DNA from: Vibrio ordalii ATCC 33509
Lineage (GTDB): Bacteria; Pseudomonadota; Gammaproteobacteria; Enterobacterales; Vibrionaceae
Length of the DNA: 53,974 nucleotides
Assembly (NCBI GenBank): GCA_000257205.1
Contig: AEZC01000066.1
Span: 1-53,974, forward strand
Reading direction: 5' to 3'
The translations under genes were made by a program, and so were the position numbers. The notes under the pieces are model-generated. The model was not told where the DNA came from. It saw nothing but the letters and a program-made list of their open reading frames with translations, and made no database searches. Positions 38,171 through 48,551 of the stretch are shown here, piece after piece (position 1 is the stretch's first letter; the number at the start of each line of letters is the position of its first letter).

Positions 38171-41100
38171 TTAAGCTCGGCGATTAATGCTGTCAATCAA
38201 AGATTTCGCTTCTCGTCGAATATCATCACTACCATCAACAATGGCTTCCTCTAACAGTTTTATCGCCCCTTTATCATCGTTCATTTCGATGTAAATTTTG
38301 GCAAGATCCAGTTTACCCGCCGCCTCAGAGTTATTGTCTACATCGATATCACCAATGTCACCAATCACATCCGGAAATTCACTTAAACCAACATCTAACT
38401 TGAGTTCTTCATCTTCAGGGCTGATCCCCTCTTCACCCTCAACTTGAGCCATTAGTTCATCAATGGTCATGTACTGACTCTTTTGGGTTTCAAAATCATC
38501 AATCTCTTCTTGAATCTCCCAGTTTTCATCAAGAATTTGAGGCTCGTCGGTTTGAATATCATCACTCCAAACCGCTCGCTCTTCTTCAGGCACGTCATCT
38601 GGAATGGAAGCTTGTTGATCTGGCGTTAAATTAAAACCATTCCAATCTTCGCCACCAACCTCTAACATTGCATCAATATCCATACCCGCACTATCAATAG
38701 TGCGGGCATCGAGTGGGCGGTCAAACGTGAACGGCGCAGGGGATATGCTTTCTTCATCTAGCCAATCTTTTAAGGCTTTCTCATCAAACTCCTGCTTTGA
38801 AATACTCTGCAACTCGTTTGCGTCATCGTCTACTGAAAGCGGCTGTTGATCTGTTTCTAGTGCTGGTTCGTTAATTGAAGCAAGTGCATCTTCTTCACTG
38901 AATTCAGGCAAGGCGTGCTCATCAATCGCTTCAAAACTTTCTTGAGCAACAGGCTCTGACGCCGTTTCTTGAGGCTCGGCTATCGCATCCGCCAGCGCGT
39001 CTTCTTCTGTGTACTCTGGCAGCTCAAGATCCGTCAATTCGCTCTCGTCTTCCTTTTCTTCTTCTAGAGGCGGCTCGTTAATTGAAGCAAGTGCATCTTC
39101 TTCACTGAACTCAGGCAACGCCTCTTCATCAATTGCGGCAAAATTTTCTTGAGCAACAGGTTCTGACGCTGTTTCTTGAGGCTCGGCTATCGCATCCGCC
39201 AGCGCGTCTTCTTCTGTGTACTCTGGCAGCTTAAGATCCGTCAGTTCGCTCTCGTCTTCATTCTTTTCTTCCAGCGAAGGCTCGGTGAATGAGGCTAAGA
39301 GATCCTCCTCTTCGAACTCATCTATATCATTGTCTGGAAGTTTTAATTCCGTTAACTCATCCTGAGATAGATCAGCTTCCGCTTCAGTTGTACTGATAGA
39401 CTTGGACTCACCCAGCTCCCAATCTTCATCTTGCGGTGTGCCGAACTCATTTGGTATCCCTTCCGGCTGAGTAATCGATTCTGTTTCTATCTTATTTTCT
39501 GACAATAGATTGTTTTCTGGAAATAGATTGTTTTCTGGTGGTGTTGGCTCAGCAAGTTCTGGGTAATTCGCGCCTTCAATTTCAGGATTGAAATCAAAGG
39601 AGTCGTCAACAAACTCTTCATTTATGTCGCCATCAACCACTCCCGTCTGCTCATCATCAAGTAGAGGATCTTTTTCGGGAGCAGCATTCAGTAGATCGTC
39701 AATGAAGATGTCACTGTTAAACTCGGAATCGTCTACGCTATTGTTTTGATTGTCTAACAACTCGCTATTTTGCTGTTCACTCTCTTCGATAGTCTGAGCA
39801 TGCTGCTCGATTTCCAGCAACTCTTCAAATAATGCTGTGCCATCTTCTTCAATGGCACTATCCTTATCGTCAGTAGCTTCTTGATCTTGGTCCTCTTCAA
39901 GACCAAGTAATTCAGAACCATTGTCAGTAAATAGTTCGTCCAATAGCTCTGTACTATTATCACCCAGCTTGGTTTCAAGCTCGGATTCCGTATTTTCTTC
40001 ACCCAATAACTCATACAGAGTTTGATCACCAGAGAAGTCAAGATCATCAACATCTTCTTCGCTCAAAGCTATGTCTTTATCGGGCTGCACAAGTTCTTCA
40101 AGTAAGTCGGTACTTTCCGATAAATCTGTCTCGATTTCTTCATCATCACCGAGCAACTCATCGAGCAACTCAACACTGTCGCCATCGATTGCTAGAATGT
40201 TTTCATCTTGCTCTTCTAGTAATTCATCCAGCAGCGCCGTATCGGAAGCTGGTTCAGGTGAAGTAAGGTCTGATTGTGCCTCAATCGTGGCAAACAGATC
40301 ATCAAGCTCGCTGTCTGACGCAAGTTCTGCTTCTTTTAAATCGAAGTTACCGCCGGTTTTTGCTAGCTCGGGCTCTTCTGAATCCAAGTTGAAATCACCT
40401 TCGGACTCATCCAGTAATGAATCAAAGTCAAAACTATCGTCATTATCGTCATTGCTATTGGTGGCAAATAAATCGTCCAGTAGAGATTGATCTAAAGTAT
40501 CGCTTTCGAGATCTTCAGCTTGTCCATCTCCAGCCAATAAGGCGTCAATGTCATCTTCAGAAATGGCATCATCGTTATCGGATAAATCAAATTCTGTTTC
40601 GCCGTCATCTTCATCTAATAACACTTCGTCTAAAGCTCGGGCCATCTCATCGAGACCGACGGCTTTTTCATCAGCAGCGATACTGATGCCGTTACTGCTA
40701 GCGGTCAAATCTTCTAAATCCGCAGCAAGATCACCATCATCACCGATACTTGCAAATGGGTCTTCGCCATCTTCACCTTCGAGGTTGAAGTCTAAATCTG
40801 TATCGTCTAAATCGGCAAAAATGTCAGATTCTTGCCCTGCATTGTCATCGATTTCATCATCCAATGATGTATCATCACCAAATAACTTCTCACTATCATC
40901 AGACTCACCAAACAAGTCATCATTCAGCATTAAATCATCGTCGATATCTTCAACGCTGCCAACAGCCATCGGCGTTATGGGCTCTTGATTGCCTTGAGTG
41001 ACAGCTGGCTGCTCTGTTGGTTTGGATCGGCGACCAAGCAACATCACGACCAATAAACCAATTAACAAGCCAGGAATAAGGGCGAGAGCGGCGACCAACC

Positions 41101-41899
41101 AGGAGTTGGAAAGCAGTTGATCAAGTGCACTTGGTGCAAGCTTTTGCGCCTCTAGTGCTTTTCTACGTTCTTCATCAAGTAGCTTCTCAACTTCAGAGCG
41201 AATGCGGTTTTCGTCGCCGAGTTCTCCTTTGAGTGCATCAACTTCAGATTGAACATCTGCCAGCATCAAACGTAACTTATGATTTTTCTCTTCAAGCGCC
41301 AGTAATTCAGTATCAGATTTGGCAACTTGTGTGCCAATCTCTTTTAGCACAGGTTCACTCTTCGCCTTTTCAACAACTGGTTGAGCGGCAGTAGAGGCAA
41401 TTGTTTTTTCAGGCAAAGTTGTAGAAGCCGCAGTAACAGGCGTTGTTGGCTGCGCCGTATTAGCATTCAATTTGGCTTGATGCGCGGCCATGATATTGAC
41501 CGCTTCTTGCGTGGATGCACTATTTGCCTGTGCCAATGATGGAACACGTAAGTTGCTACCCGGGATCAAACTGTGAATATTTTGATTTTCGAACGCTTGA
41601 GGGTTTAACCGATAAATAGCCAGTAGGGTTTGCTGAACGGTAACGTTATTCGATGGGCGTAGTCGAGTAGCAATAGACCACAAAGTGTCACTGTCTAAAG
41701 TTGGTCCAAAAAACGTCGATGGTTGGCTATTAGCCGACTGAAGATTACGAGTTTGAGTGAGATTTTCTGAGAATTGAGGAGAAGACTGTATCTCACCATT
41801 CGGCCCAACCAGGCGAATGCTCTCGGCACTAACGATAGAAGTCTGAGTCACGGCAACCATTGCTATCGGCAACAGTAGACGCTGAAAAATTTGACGCAT
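38171..41899 (-). CDS. hubP: FimV/HubP family polar landmark protein
   Basis: Cell-pole organiser that recruits ParA-type ATPases (chromosome origin, flagellum, chemotaxis) in Vibrio. 1242 aa. An N-terminal signal or anchor is followed by a LysM-like peptidoglycan-binding domain (DTLWSIATRLRPSNN to GSNLRVPSL, about residues 70-135), a coiled-coil (about 195-250), one membrane segment (SWLVAALALIPGLLIGLLVV, about 265-285), a very acidic Asp/Glu/Ser cytoplasmic region of about 850 residues, and a C-terminal TPR-like FimV domain (LDLAKIYIEMNDDKGAIKLLEEAI). The acidic region has near-identical 69-residue repeats. From memory, V. cholerae HubP is longer (about 1600 aa), a difference expected from repeat number. 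The truA-hubP-glnS order matches V. cholerae. Confidence 0.92.
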   Translation of the reverse strand: MRQIFQRLLLPIAMVAVTQTSIVSAESIRLVGPNGEIQSSPQFSENLTQTRNLQSANSQPSTFFGPTLDSDTLWSIATRLRPSNNVTVQQTLLAIYRLNPQAFENQNIHSLIPGSNLRVPSLAQANSASTQEAVNIMAAHQAKLNANTAQPTTPVTAASTTLPEKTIASTAAQPVVEKAKSEPVLKEIGTQVAKSDTELLALEEKNHKLRLMLADVQSEVDALKGELGDENRIRSEVEKLLDEERRKALEAQKLAPSALDQLLSNSWLVAALALIPGLLIGLLVVMLLGRRSKPTEQPAVTQGNQEPITPMAVGSVEDIDDDLMLNDDLFGESDDSEKLFGDDTSLDDEIDDNAGQESDIFADLDDTDLDFNLEGEDGEDPFASIGDDGDLAADLEDLTASSNGISIAADEKAVGLDEMARALDEVLLDEDDGETEFDLSDNDDAISEDDIDALLAGDGQAEDLESDTLDQSLLDDLFATNSNDDNDDSFDFDSLLDESEGDFNLDSEEPELAKTGGNFDLKEAELASDSELDDLFATIEAQSDLTSPEPASDTALLDELLEEQDENILAIDGDSVELLDELLGDDEEIETDLSESTDLLEELVQPDKDIALSEEDVDDLDFSGDQTLYELLGEENTESELETKLGDNSTELLDELFTDNGSELLGLEEDQDQEATDDKDSAIEEDGTALFEELLEIEQHAQTIEESEQQNSELLDNQNNSVDDSEFNSDIFIDDLLNAAPEKDPLLDDEQTGVVDGDINEEFVDDSFDFNPEIEGANYPELAEPTPPENNLFPENNLLSENKIETESITQPEGIPNEFGTPQDEDWELGESKSISTTEAEADLSQDELTELKLPDNDIDEFEEEDLLASFTEPSLEEKNEDESELTDLKLPEYTEEDALADAIAEPQETASEPVAQENFAAIDEEALPEFSEEDALASINEPPLEEEKEDESELTDLELPEYTEEDALADAIAEPQETASEPVAQESFEAIDEHALPEFSEEDALASINEPALETDQQPLSVDDDANELQSISKQEFDEKALKDWLDEESISPAPFTFDRPLDARTIDSAGMDIDAMLEVGGEDWNGFNLTPDQQASIPDDVPEEERAVWSDDIQTDEPQILDENWEIQEEIDDFETQKSQYMTIDELMAQVEGEEGISPEDEELKLDVGLSEFPDVIGDIGDIDVDNNSEAAGKLDLAKIYIEMNDDKGAIKLLEEAIVDGSDDIRREAKSLIDSINRRA
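38870..39285 (-). repeat. 207-bp imperfect tandem repeats in hubP
   Basis: Two adjacent copies of a 207-bp (69-codon) unit encode the pattern LPEYTEEDALADAIAEPQET...LPEFSEEDALASINEP. The element agtgcatcttcttcactg occurs at about 38883 and 39090. A more diverged third copy lies further right. The period is in frame, so copy number can vary without breaking the gene. Confidence 0.8.
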
Positions 41900-42084
41900 A
41901 TAAGGCTCAGCTATGTGCTTGGAATAAATAAATACGATGATCTGTTTAATATATCGGATAACGGTAGCAAAACTATAGGACGCAAGGTAAAAAATGTGTC
42001 ACGACTACGATAATCGCAGGAATCTCACACATTTTTTCCCGTTAAGTGAGCTTGCTCAGACAAAAACAGTATCATGATAAAAAG

Positions 42085-42111
42085 AAAGGCCAGCACTGGC
42101 TGACCTTTTTA
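42085..42111. terminator. terminator after glnS
   Basis: The minus strand reads AAAAAGGTCAGCC, a short loop, then GGCTGGCCTTTC-type pairing with one mismatch, followed by T-rich sequence. It lies 15 bp past the glnS stop. Confidence 0.8.
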
Positions 42112-42125
42112 AATAGTACTTAAGC

Positions 42126-43796
42126 TTACTCTGCGTCTATTTTTGCCCAAGTGTCACGTAGGCCAACAGTGCGGTTAAAGACTAATGCTTCTGGTTTAGA
42201 ATCTTTCGAGTCCGCACAGAAATAACCCATGCGCTCAAACTGATAACCTTGCTCCGCGTGTGCCGACACCAAACTAGGCTCAACAAAACCATTAATTTTA
42301 ACCAATGAATCTGGGTTAATTGTTTCGGCAAAGTTGTCAGCCGCCGCCGGGTTGGGAACGGTAAATAGGCGATCATACAAACGAATTTCAGCTGGCAAGG
42401 CTTTATCGGCGGATACCCAGTGAATAACACCTTTCACTTTGCGTCCATCTGCCGGGTTTTTACCCAGAGTATCCATATCGTAAGTGCAGAATATTGTCGT
42501 AATATTGCCTTGTGCATCTTTTTCAATGCGTTCTGCTTTTATTACGTAAGCGCCGCGTAAGCGAACTTCTTTGCCTAGCACTAAACGTTTGTATTTCTTG
42601 TTGCCTTCTTCACGGAAATCTTCACGTTCGATCCATAACTCACGCGTAAAGGGTACTTCGCGCTCACCCATTTCCGGTTTATTTGGGTGATTAGCAAGCG
42701 TCAATGTTTCCACTTTATCGGCATCAAAGTTTTCGATCACCACTTTTAGAGGGTCAAGAACCGCCATGGCGCGAGGCGCATGTTCGTTTAAGTCTTCACG
42801 GATGCAAGACTCTAACGAACTGAATTCGATCATATTTTCCTGTTTTGTCACCCCAATGCGTTTGCAAAACTCTCGAATCGATGCTGGTGTGAATCCACGG
42901 CGGCGTAGACCTGAAATCGTCGGCATACGTGGGTCATCCCAACCATCCACTAATTTTTCCGTAACCAGTTGGTTGAGTTTACGCTTAGACATCACTGTAT
43001 ATTCGAGGTTTAGGCGGCTAAACTCATACTGATGCGGTTGACAATCAATCGTGATATGTTCCAACACCCAATCGTACAAACGACGGTTATCTTGAAACTC
43101 TAGGGTACAAATTGAGTGCGTGATCCCTTCCAAGGCATCCGAGATGCAGTGAGTAAAATCGTACATTGGATAAATGCACCATTTGTTACCCGTTTGGTGA
43201 TGCTCCGCGAAACGAACACGGTAAAGCACAGGATCGCGCATCACCATAAAGGATGACGCCATGTCAATCTTGGCACGTAAACACGCTTTGCCTTCTTCGA
43301 AACCACCCGCACGCATTTTCTCAAATAGCGCTAGGTTTTCTTCAACGCTGCGATCGCGGTACGGGCTTGGTTTACCAGCTTGAGTTAATGTGCCGCGATA
43401 TTCACGGATCTCTTCAGGACTGAGCTCTTCAACATAAGCAAGACCTTTTTCGATCAGCTCAACCGCATATTGGTATAGTTTGTCAAAATAATCTGACGAG
43501 TAACAAACATCACCAGACCATTGGAAGCCGAGCCATTTCACGTCTGCTTTGATTGACTCAACGTACTCCATATCTTCTTTTTCAGGGTTTGTATCGTCAA
43601 AACGTAAATTACACTGTCCCTGATAGTCCTGAGCAATACCAAAGTTTAAGCAGATAGATTTAGCATGACCGATGTGCAGGTAGCCATTTGGTTCGGGTGG
43701 AAAACGAGTATGCACACTTGTGTGTTTGCCATCCGCTAAATCCTTATCAATGATTTGGCGAATAAAATTCGATGGACGAGCCTCAGCTTCACTCAT
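42126..43796 (-). CDS. glnS: glutamine-tRNA ligase
   Basis: Class I aminoacyl-tRNA synthetase charging tRNA-Gln. 556 aa, normal for bacterial GlnRS. The HIGH motif is [12 protein letters not shown] near residue 36, with FDDTNPEKE following. The KMSKS motif is [10 protein letters not shown] near residue 270. The C-terminal beta-barrel anticodon-binding domain begins around residue 340. It is monocistronic, with a terminator after it and a 327-bp gap upstream. Confidence 0.97.
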   Translation of the reverse strand: MSEAEARPSNFIRQIIDKDLADGKHTSVHTRFPPEPNGYLHIGHAKSICLNFGIAQDYQGQCNLRFDDTNPEKEDMEYVESIKADVKWLGFQWSGDVCYSSDYFDKLYQYAVELIEKGLAYVEELSPEEIREYRGTLTQAGKPSPYRDRSVEENLALFEKMRAGGFEEGKACLRAKIDMASSFMVMRDPVLYRVRFAEHHQTGNKWCIYPMYDFTHCISDALEGITHSICTLEFQDNRRLYDWVLEHITIDCQPHQYEFSRLNLEYTVMSKRKLNQLVTEKLVDGWDDPRMPTISGLRRRGFTPASIREFCKRIGVTKQENMIEFSSLESCIREDLNEHAPRAMAVLDPLKVVIENFDADKVETLTLANHPNKPEMGEREVPFTRELWIEREDFREEGNKKYKRLVLGKEVRLRGAYVIKAERIEKDAQGNITTIFCTYDMDTLGKNPADGRKVKGVIHWVSADKALPAEIRLYDRLFTVPNPAAADNFAETINPDSLVKINGFVEPSLVSAHAEQGYQFERMGYFCADSKDSKPEALVFNRTVGLRDTWAKIDAE

Positions 43797-44069
43797 CTAT
43801 AGCACCTCAAAATTATTTAGTATCGTCAGAAGATTTTTCTGTATGTAACAGCAGCAATGCTTGCAGAAACAGAAAGTTTGTCGCTAATAATCCACAATTA
43901 TCCGCTCTTACACAATAAAAAGTGGGTATTTCCTACGATTATTTCAAGACATTGCCTTTTGTCTGGTTAGACTAAGCAAAATTTCTGGCAAAGGGCATAA
44001 GAAATAGACAATAGACAAAAGATGACGGCCGTAAAACGCCTTCACAGTTGCGCTTATCCTATTAATGAG

Positions 44070-44097
44070 AAAAGCCTCTGCAACAAGCAGAGGCTTT
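44070..44097. terminator. terminator after nagE
   Basis: The stem aaagcctctg / cagaggcttt with a short loop lies 27 bp past the nagE stop. On the minus strand it is followed by T-rich sequence. Confidence 0.88.
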
Positions 44098-44123
44098 AAA
44101 AATGACCTAATAACCAATTGTGA

Positions 44124-45611
44124 TTAAGGAAGCTTTACGCTAGAAAGATCTTCATTCACGTTGATAGACTTCATCTCACCTGCAACGATTTCAGCTAGGG
44201 GACCTAGAATAACTTGCAGGTTGTTAGTGCCTAGTTTCACCACACCCATTGCACCCAATGCTTTTAATGTTTTCTCATCGATAACACTCATGTCATTAAC
44301 AGATAAGCGTAAGCGAGTGATACAAGCATCGATGTTAGATAGGTTGCTATGGCCGCCTAAGGCTTTAAGGTACTGTTTAGCAAGCTCAGAAGACTCTTTC
44401 GCACCTGACACTTGGTTATCGCTATCATCATCTTCGCGGCCAGGTGTTTTAAGGCCAAATTTCAAAATGACCGTACGGAAAATCACATAGTACAGAGCAA
44501 AGAACACAATGCCTTGAACCACCAGCATGTACCAATTAACCGCCAGTGGGTTACGTGATGACAATACCATATCCACAAGGCCTGCAGAGAAACCGAAACC
44601 CGCAATCCATTGCATTGAAGCAGCAATAAATACTGATAGGCCAGTCAATGCCGCATGCAACACATATAGCGCAGGAGCAAGGAACATGAACGAGAATTCT
44701 AGAGGTTCAGTTACACCGGTAAAGAATGAAGCAAAACCAGCGGCAATCATGATAGAAGCAACTTTCTCTTTATTTTTCGCTGTCGATGTGTGGTAAATAG
44801 CCAATGCCGCACCAGGTAGGCCGAACATCATAATAGGGAAGAAGCCTGCTTGGTACATACCCGTTACGCCTGGGATGCCTGTACCTTCTGCAATAGATTT
44901 CGCACCACCTAAGAAGTTAGGAATATCGTTAATACCCGCAACGTCAAACCAGAATACTGAGTTCAGTGCGTGATGAAGACCAACAGGGATTAGCAAGCGG
45001 TTAAAGAACGCATAGATACCGGCACCCGCAGAACCTAGACCTTGAATCGATTCACCAAACGATACTAGACCGCCATAAACATGTGGCCATACATACATCA
45101 GAACGAAGGCAATAAAAATACCGGCAAATGAAGTCAAAATAGGGACTAAACGTTTACCAGAGAAGAAGGCTAATGCTTTATGCAGTTCTACAGTAGAGAA
45201 GCGATTGTAGATTTCAGCAGAAACAATACCCACTAAAATACCAACAAACTGGTTGTTGATTTTACCAAAAGCAGCAGGAACTACGCTTGGATCAATACCT
45301 TGGATCTGCGCAACGGCTCCTGGAGAAAGCAAAGTCGTCACGACTAAGAAACCAACAAAACCCGACAACGCAGCAGCACCGTCTTTATCTTTAGACATCC
45401 CGTAAGCCACACCAACAGCAAATAGCACAGACATGTTATCAATGATTGCAGCACCAGCTTTAATCAGGAATGCAGCTAAGGCACTGTTTGAACCCCACCC
45501 ATTTGGGTCGATCCAATAACCAATACCCATTAGTATTGCGGCAGCTGGCAATGTGGCAACTGGTACCATCAACGCCTTGCCTACTTTTTGAAAGTATCCA
45601 AGAATATTCAC
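44124..45611 (-). CDS. nagE: PTS N-acetylglucosamine transporter EIICB
   Basis: Imports and phosphorylates N-acetylglucosamine to GlcNAc-6-phosphate. 495 aa. The N-terminal EIIC membrane domain (about 1-375) has MVPVATLPAAAILMGIGYWIDP, HHALNSVFWFDVAGI and GVTEPLEFSFMFLAPALYVLH. The C-terminal EIIB domain has the phosphorylated Cys in NIDACITRLRLSV. Unlike E. coli NagE (about 650 aa), there is no EIIA domain, so it must take phosphate from a separate EIIA-Glc. Divergent from nagA across a 488-bp control region. Confidence 0.95.
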   Translation of the reverse strand: MNILGYFQKVGKALMVPVATLPAAAILMGIGYWIDPNGWGSNSALAAFLIKAGAAIIDNMSVLFAVGVAYGMSKDKDGAAALSGFVGFLVVTTLLSPGAVAQIQGIDPSVVPAAFGKINNQFVGILVGIVSAEIYNRFSTVELHKALAFFSGKRLVPILTSFAGIFIAFVLMYVWPHVYGGLVSFGESIQGLGSAGAGIYAFFNRLLIPVGLHHALNSVFWFDVAGINDIPNFLGGAKSIAEGTGIPGVTGMYQAGFFPIMMFGLPGAALAIYHTSTAKNKEKVASIMIAAGFASFFTGVTEPLEFSFMFLAPALYVLHAALTGLSVFIAASMQWIAGFGFSAGLVDMVLSSRNPLAVNWYMLVVQGIVFFALYYVIFRTVILKFGLKTPGREDDDSDNQVSGAKESSELAKQYLKALGGHSNLSNIDACITRLRLSVNDMSVIDEKTLKALGAMGVVKLGTNNLQVILGPLAEIVAGEMKSINVNEDLSSVKLP

Positions 45612-45701
45612 CTTAAGTTCCCCCTATAGGATTTAGGATTTTTTGTATTTGGTTGAGCCACTTATTTTAGTCGCTCAATTTAGTCAAACTCAGTTTATGA
45701 T

Positions 45702-45820
45702 ATTAATTTTGCTCCGCAAATTAAAACCTTATCATTTGTGATCATAATCACCACAATCTGCCAAATACCAAGGTTTTTGCTAGCGAGATCATAAAACTTA
45801 TTTTACAATTAAAAAAATGG
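45702..45820. promoter_or_regulatory. nagE-nagA control region: candidate NagC and CRP sites
   Basis: A dyad at 45702-45726 (core aattttgctccgcaaatt) resembles the NagC operator pattern, TTT...AAA flanking a central CG. A CRP-like site TGTGATCATAATCACC lies at 45737-45752. A second, weaker NagC-like element (TTATTTT, 9 bases, AAAATGG) lies at 45798-45820. Two NagC sites could allow DNA looping as at E. coli nagE-nagBA. The rest of the 45612-46099 gap is AT-rich with no gene visible. Confidence 0.6.
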
Positions 45821-46099
45821 AAATTAGGCGATAATATTTGCCTGTTTCATAGCCGAATAGCATGTAAGCTAAACAACCCCGACTGGCTTTTTTCGTATAA
45901 AATGCAAACTATAACCATCAAATAACCCAGTTAAAACGAGCACTTAATTTTAATGTCATCCAGCATTCGCTGTTTGCTAACAAGATAATTCGCGACCTAA
46001 TTGAAGTAAGAAAAGAAAGCACTTGACTGACTCATTCCACCTTTTATTTCGTCGCCTAGCTAAATTCATAAGATATTGATAGATAAGGATTCTATAATT

Positions 46100-47236
46100 A
46101 TGTACGCACTAACTAACTGTAAAATCTACACTGGCAGTGATGTGCTAGTTGACTATGCTGTGATTATCAACAACGAGTTGATTGAAGCGGTCTGTCCTAT
46201 TGCGGATTTACCACAAGGTATAGCGACACAAGATTTAAATGGTGCAAACCTAAGCCCAGGCTTTATCGACCTGCAATTGAATGGTTGTGGCGGTGTGATG
46301 CTAAATGATGAAGTAACGGCGACTACGATGCAGATCATGCATAAAGCCAACCTAAAATCAGGATGCACAAGCTTTTTGCCAACGTTAATCACCTCTTCAG
46401 ACGAAGACATGCGCAAAGCGATTTCTGCCGCACGTGAATATCACTCTCAATATAAAAACCAATCACTGGGTTTACACCTTGAAGGACCATATCTTAATGT
46501 GATGAAAAAGGGCATTCACAGTGTCGATTTCATCCGCCCTTCAGATGACAACATGATCACCACTATGTGTGAAAATAGCGATGTGATTGCTAAAGTGACA
46601 TTGGCGCCAGAGCACAACAATCCAGAACACATTGAACGTTTGGTGAAAGCTGGCATTGTGGTATCGATTGGTCACACTAACGCAACTTATACTGAAGCAC
46701 GTAAAAGCTTTGAATCAGGCATCACCTTTGCCACGCACTTATTTAATGCCATGACGCCGATGGTTGGACGTGAACCCGGTGTAGTCGGTGCAATTTATGA
46801 CACCCCAGAGGTTTATGCTGGCGTTATTGCCGACGGCTTCCATGTTGATTATGCTAACATCAGAATTGCTCACAAAATCAAAGGTGAAAAGCTTGTATTA
46901 GTGACCGATGCCACAGCTCCTGCAGGTGCTAACATGGATTACTTTATTTTTGTTGGTAAGAAAGTATATTACCGTGATGGCAAGTGTGTTGATGAAAATG
47001 GCACACTAGGCGGCTCAGCACTCACTATGATTGAGGCAGTGCAAAACACTGTTGAGCACGTTGGTATCGCATTGGACGAAGCTCTACGGATGGCGACTCT
47101 ATATCCGGCAAAAGCAATTGGTGTGGATCACAAACTAGGTCGAGTTAAAAAAGGCATGGTGGCGAACCTCACTGCATTTGATAGAGACTTCAATGTTCAG
47201 GCGACGGTTGTTAACGGACAATACGAGCACAATTGA
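46100..47236 (+). CDS. nagA: N-acetylglucosamine-6-phosphate deacetylase
   Basis: Converts GlcNAc-6-phosphate to glucosamine-6-phosphate plus acetate. Amidohydrolase fold, 378 aa from ATG 46100, with AAGGA 11 bases upstream. Motifs: [30 protein letters not shown] (metal-binding Glu), SIGHTNATY (His), [10 protein letters not shown] (His), and VTDATAPAG (catalytic Asp). The first residues before 46100 in the longer frame are not NagA-like. nagC begins 2 bp past the stop. Confidence 0.96.
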   Translation: MYALTNCKIYTGSDVLVDYAVIINNELIEAVCPIADLPQGIATQDLNGANLSPGFIDLQLNGCGGVMLNDEVTATTMQIMHKANLKSGCTSFLPTLITSSDEDMRKAISAAREYHSQYKNQSLGLHLEGPYLNVMKKGIHSVDFIRPSDDNMITTMCENSDVIAKVTLAPEHNNPEHIERLVKAGIVVSIGHTNATYTEARKSFESGITFATHLFNAMTPMVGREPGVVGAIYDTPEVYAGVIADGFHVDYANIRIAHKIKGEKLVLVTDATAPAGANMDYFIFVGKKVYYRDGKCVDENGTLGGSALTMIEAVQNTVEHVGIALDEALRMATLYPAKAIGVDHKLGRVKKGMVANLTAFDRDFNVQATVVNGQYEHN

Positions 47237-47238
47237 TA

Positions 47239-48453
47239 ATGAATGGCGGACAAATAGGTAACGTAGATTTAGTCAAACAACTCAACAGCGCAGCAGTGTA
47301 TCGATTGATCGACCTACAAGGTCCGATATCTCGAATTCAAGTTGCCGATGTGAGCCAACTTGCTCCAGCAAGTGTTACAAAAATAACCCGCCAACTTCTA
47401 GAACGCGGCCTCATTAAAGAGGTCGCACAACAAGCCTCTACTGGCGGACGCAGGGCTATCTCATTAACAACCGAAGTCGCCCCTTTTCACTCTGTTGCCG
47501 TACGTTTAGGTCGAGATTACATCCAGCTCAGTTTATATAATTTAGGTGGCAAAGAACTCGCGTCTGACTATCACGAGTTTCACTATTCTCACCAAACACA
47601 ATTAATTGAGGGACTCCTTTTTTACCTCAATACTTTTATCAAACAACAGCAAGAGCGAATCGAACAATTCATTGCCATTGGTATTGCCCTACCCGGCTTA
47701 GTCAACCCAGAAACGGGTGTCGTAGAATACATGCCCAACATTGCTATTGATGCACTCGCTTTAGGTGACATCATTCGTGATAATTTTCATGTTGAATGTT
47801 TTGTCGGCAATGACGTGCGCGGTATGGCGCTTGCCGAACACTATTTCGGTGCCAGCAAAGATTGCCAAGACTCTATTCTGGTCAGCGTACACAGAGGAAC
47901 TGGAGCTGGCATTATCGTCAATGGTCAAGTATTCCTAGGCTATAACCGTAACGTGGGTGAAATAGGTCATATCCAAATCGATCCACTCGGCGAACAGTGT
48001 CAATGTGGAAACTTCGGCTGTCTGGAAACGGTAGCCGCAAACCCGGCCATTATATCTCGCGTTAAAAAACTGATTGCTCAAGGCTATGAATCTAGCCTCT
48101 CGAATATCGAGAGCATTACCATCAATGATGTGTGTGAGCACGCCAATCTCGGTGATGAGCTCGCAAAACAGAGCTTAATTCGAGTGGGTAACCAACTAGG
48201 TAAAGCCATTGCAATGACAATCAACTTATTCAATCCACAAAAAGTAGTGATTGCAGGGCAAATTACATCAGCCCAAGAAATCATATTCCCAGCAATTCAG
48301 CGGAATGTTGAGAATCAATCCCTCAAAACTTTCCATTCCAATTTACCTATAGTCGCGTCGCAAATTGATAAACAACCAACTATCGGCGCATTTGCTATGA
48401 TTAAACGAGCAATGTTAAATGGCGTCTTACTCCAAAAATTGCTTGGCGAATAA
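47239..48453 (+). CDS. nagC: N-acetylglucosamine repressor, ROK family
   Basis: Transcriptional repressor that responds to GlcNAc-6-phosphate and controls nag and often chitin genes. 404 aa from ATG 47239 (MNGGQIGNVDLVKQLNSA, close to the E. coli NagC start). The winged helix-turn-helix is at about residues 15-70 (ISRIQVADVSQLAPASVTKITRQL). The ROK domain has the zinc-binding CQCGNFGCLE. It lies 2 bp after nagA and so forms a nagAC operon. The ribosome site is weak, suggesting translational coupling. A terminator follows. Confidence 0.95.
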   Translation: MNGGQIGNVDLVKQLNSAAVYRLIDLQGPISRIQVADVSQLAPASVTKITRQLLERGLIKEVAQQASTGGRRAISLTTEVAPFHSVAVRLGRDYIQLSLYNLGGKELASDYHEFHYSHQTQLIEGLLFYLNTFIKQQQERIEQFIAIGIALPGLVNPETGVVEYMPNIAIDALALGDIIRDNFHVECFVGNDVRGMALAEHYFGASKDCQDSILVSVHRGTGAGIIVNGQVFLGYNRNVGEIGHIQIDPLGEQCQCGNFGCLETVAANPAIISRVKKLIAQGYESSLSNIESITINDVCEHANLGDELAKQSLIRVGNQLGKAIAMTINLFNPQKVVIAGQITSAQEIIFPAIQRNVENQSLKTFHSNLPIVASQIDKQPTIGAFAMIKRAMLNGVLLQKLLGE

Positions 48454-48476
48454 ACTACCGAACGAATCACAATTGG

Positions 48477-48507
48477 AAGCTGTGTCGTCGTGATACGGCT
48501 TTTTTTA
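48477..48507 (+). terminator. terminator after nagC
   Basis: An imperfect stem (agctgtgtc / gatacggct with G-T pairs) is followed by seven T residues, 24 bp past the nagC stop. Confidence 0.8.
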
Positions 48508-48551
48508 CAACTCAAGCATTCTTTTTAAACCAAAGCACTACAAAGGAATCT

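Noticed and set aside
40071..40988. Ser-rich rightward open frames of 139 and 146 aa
   Set aside because: Antisense of the Asp/Glu/Ser-rich hubP region; the serine runs mirror GAT/GAA codons and there is no ribosome site.
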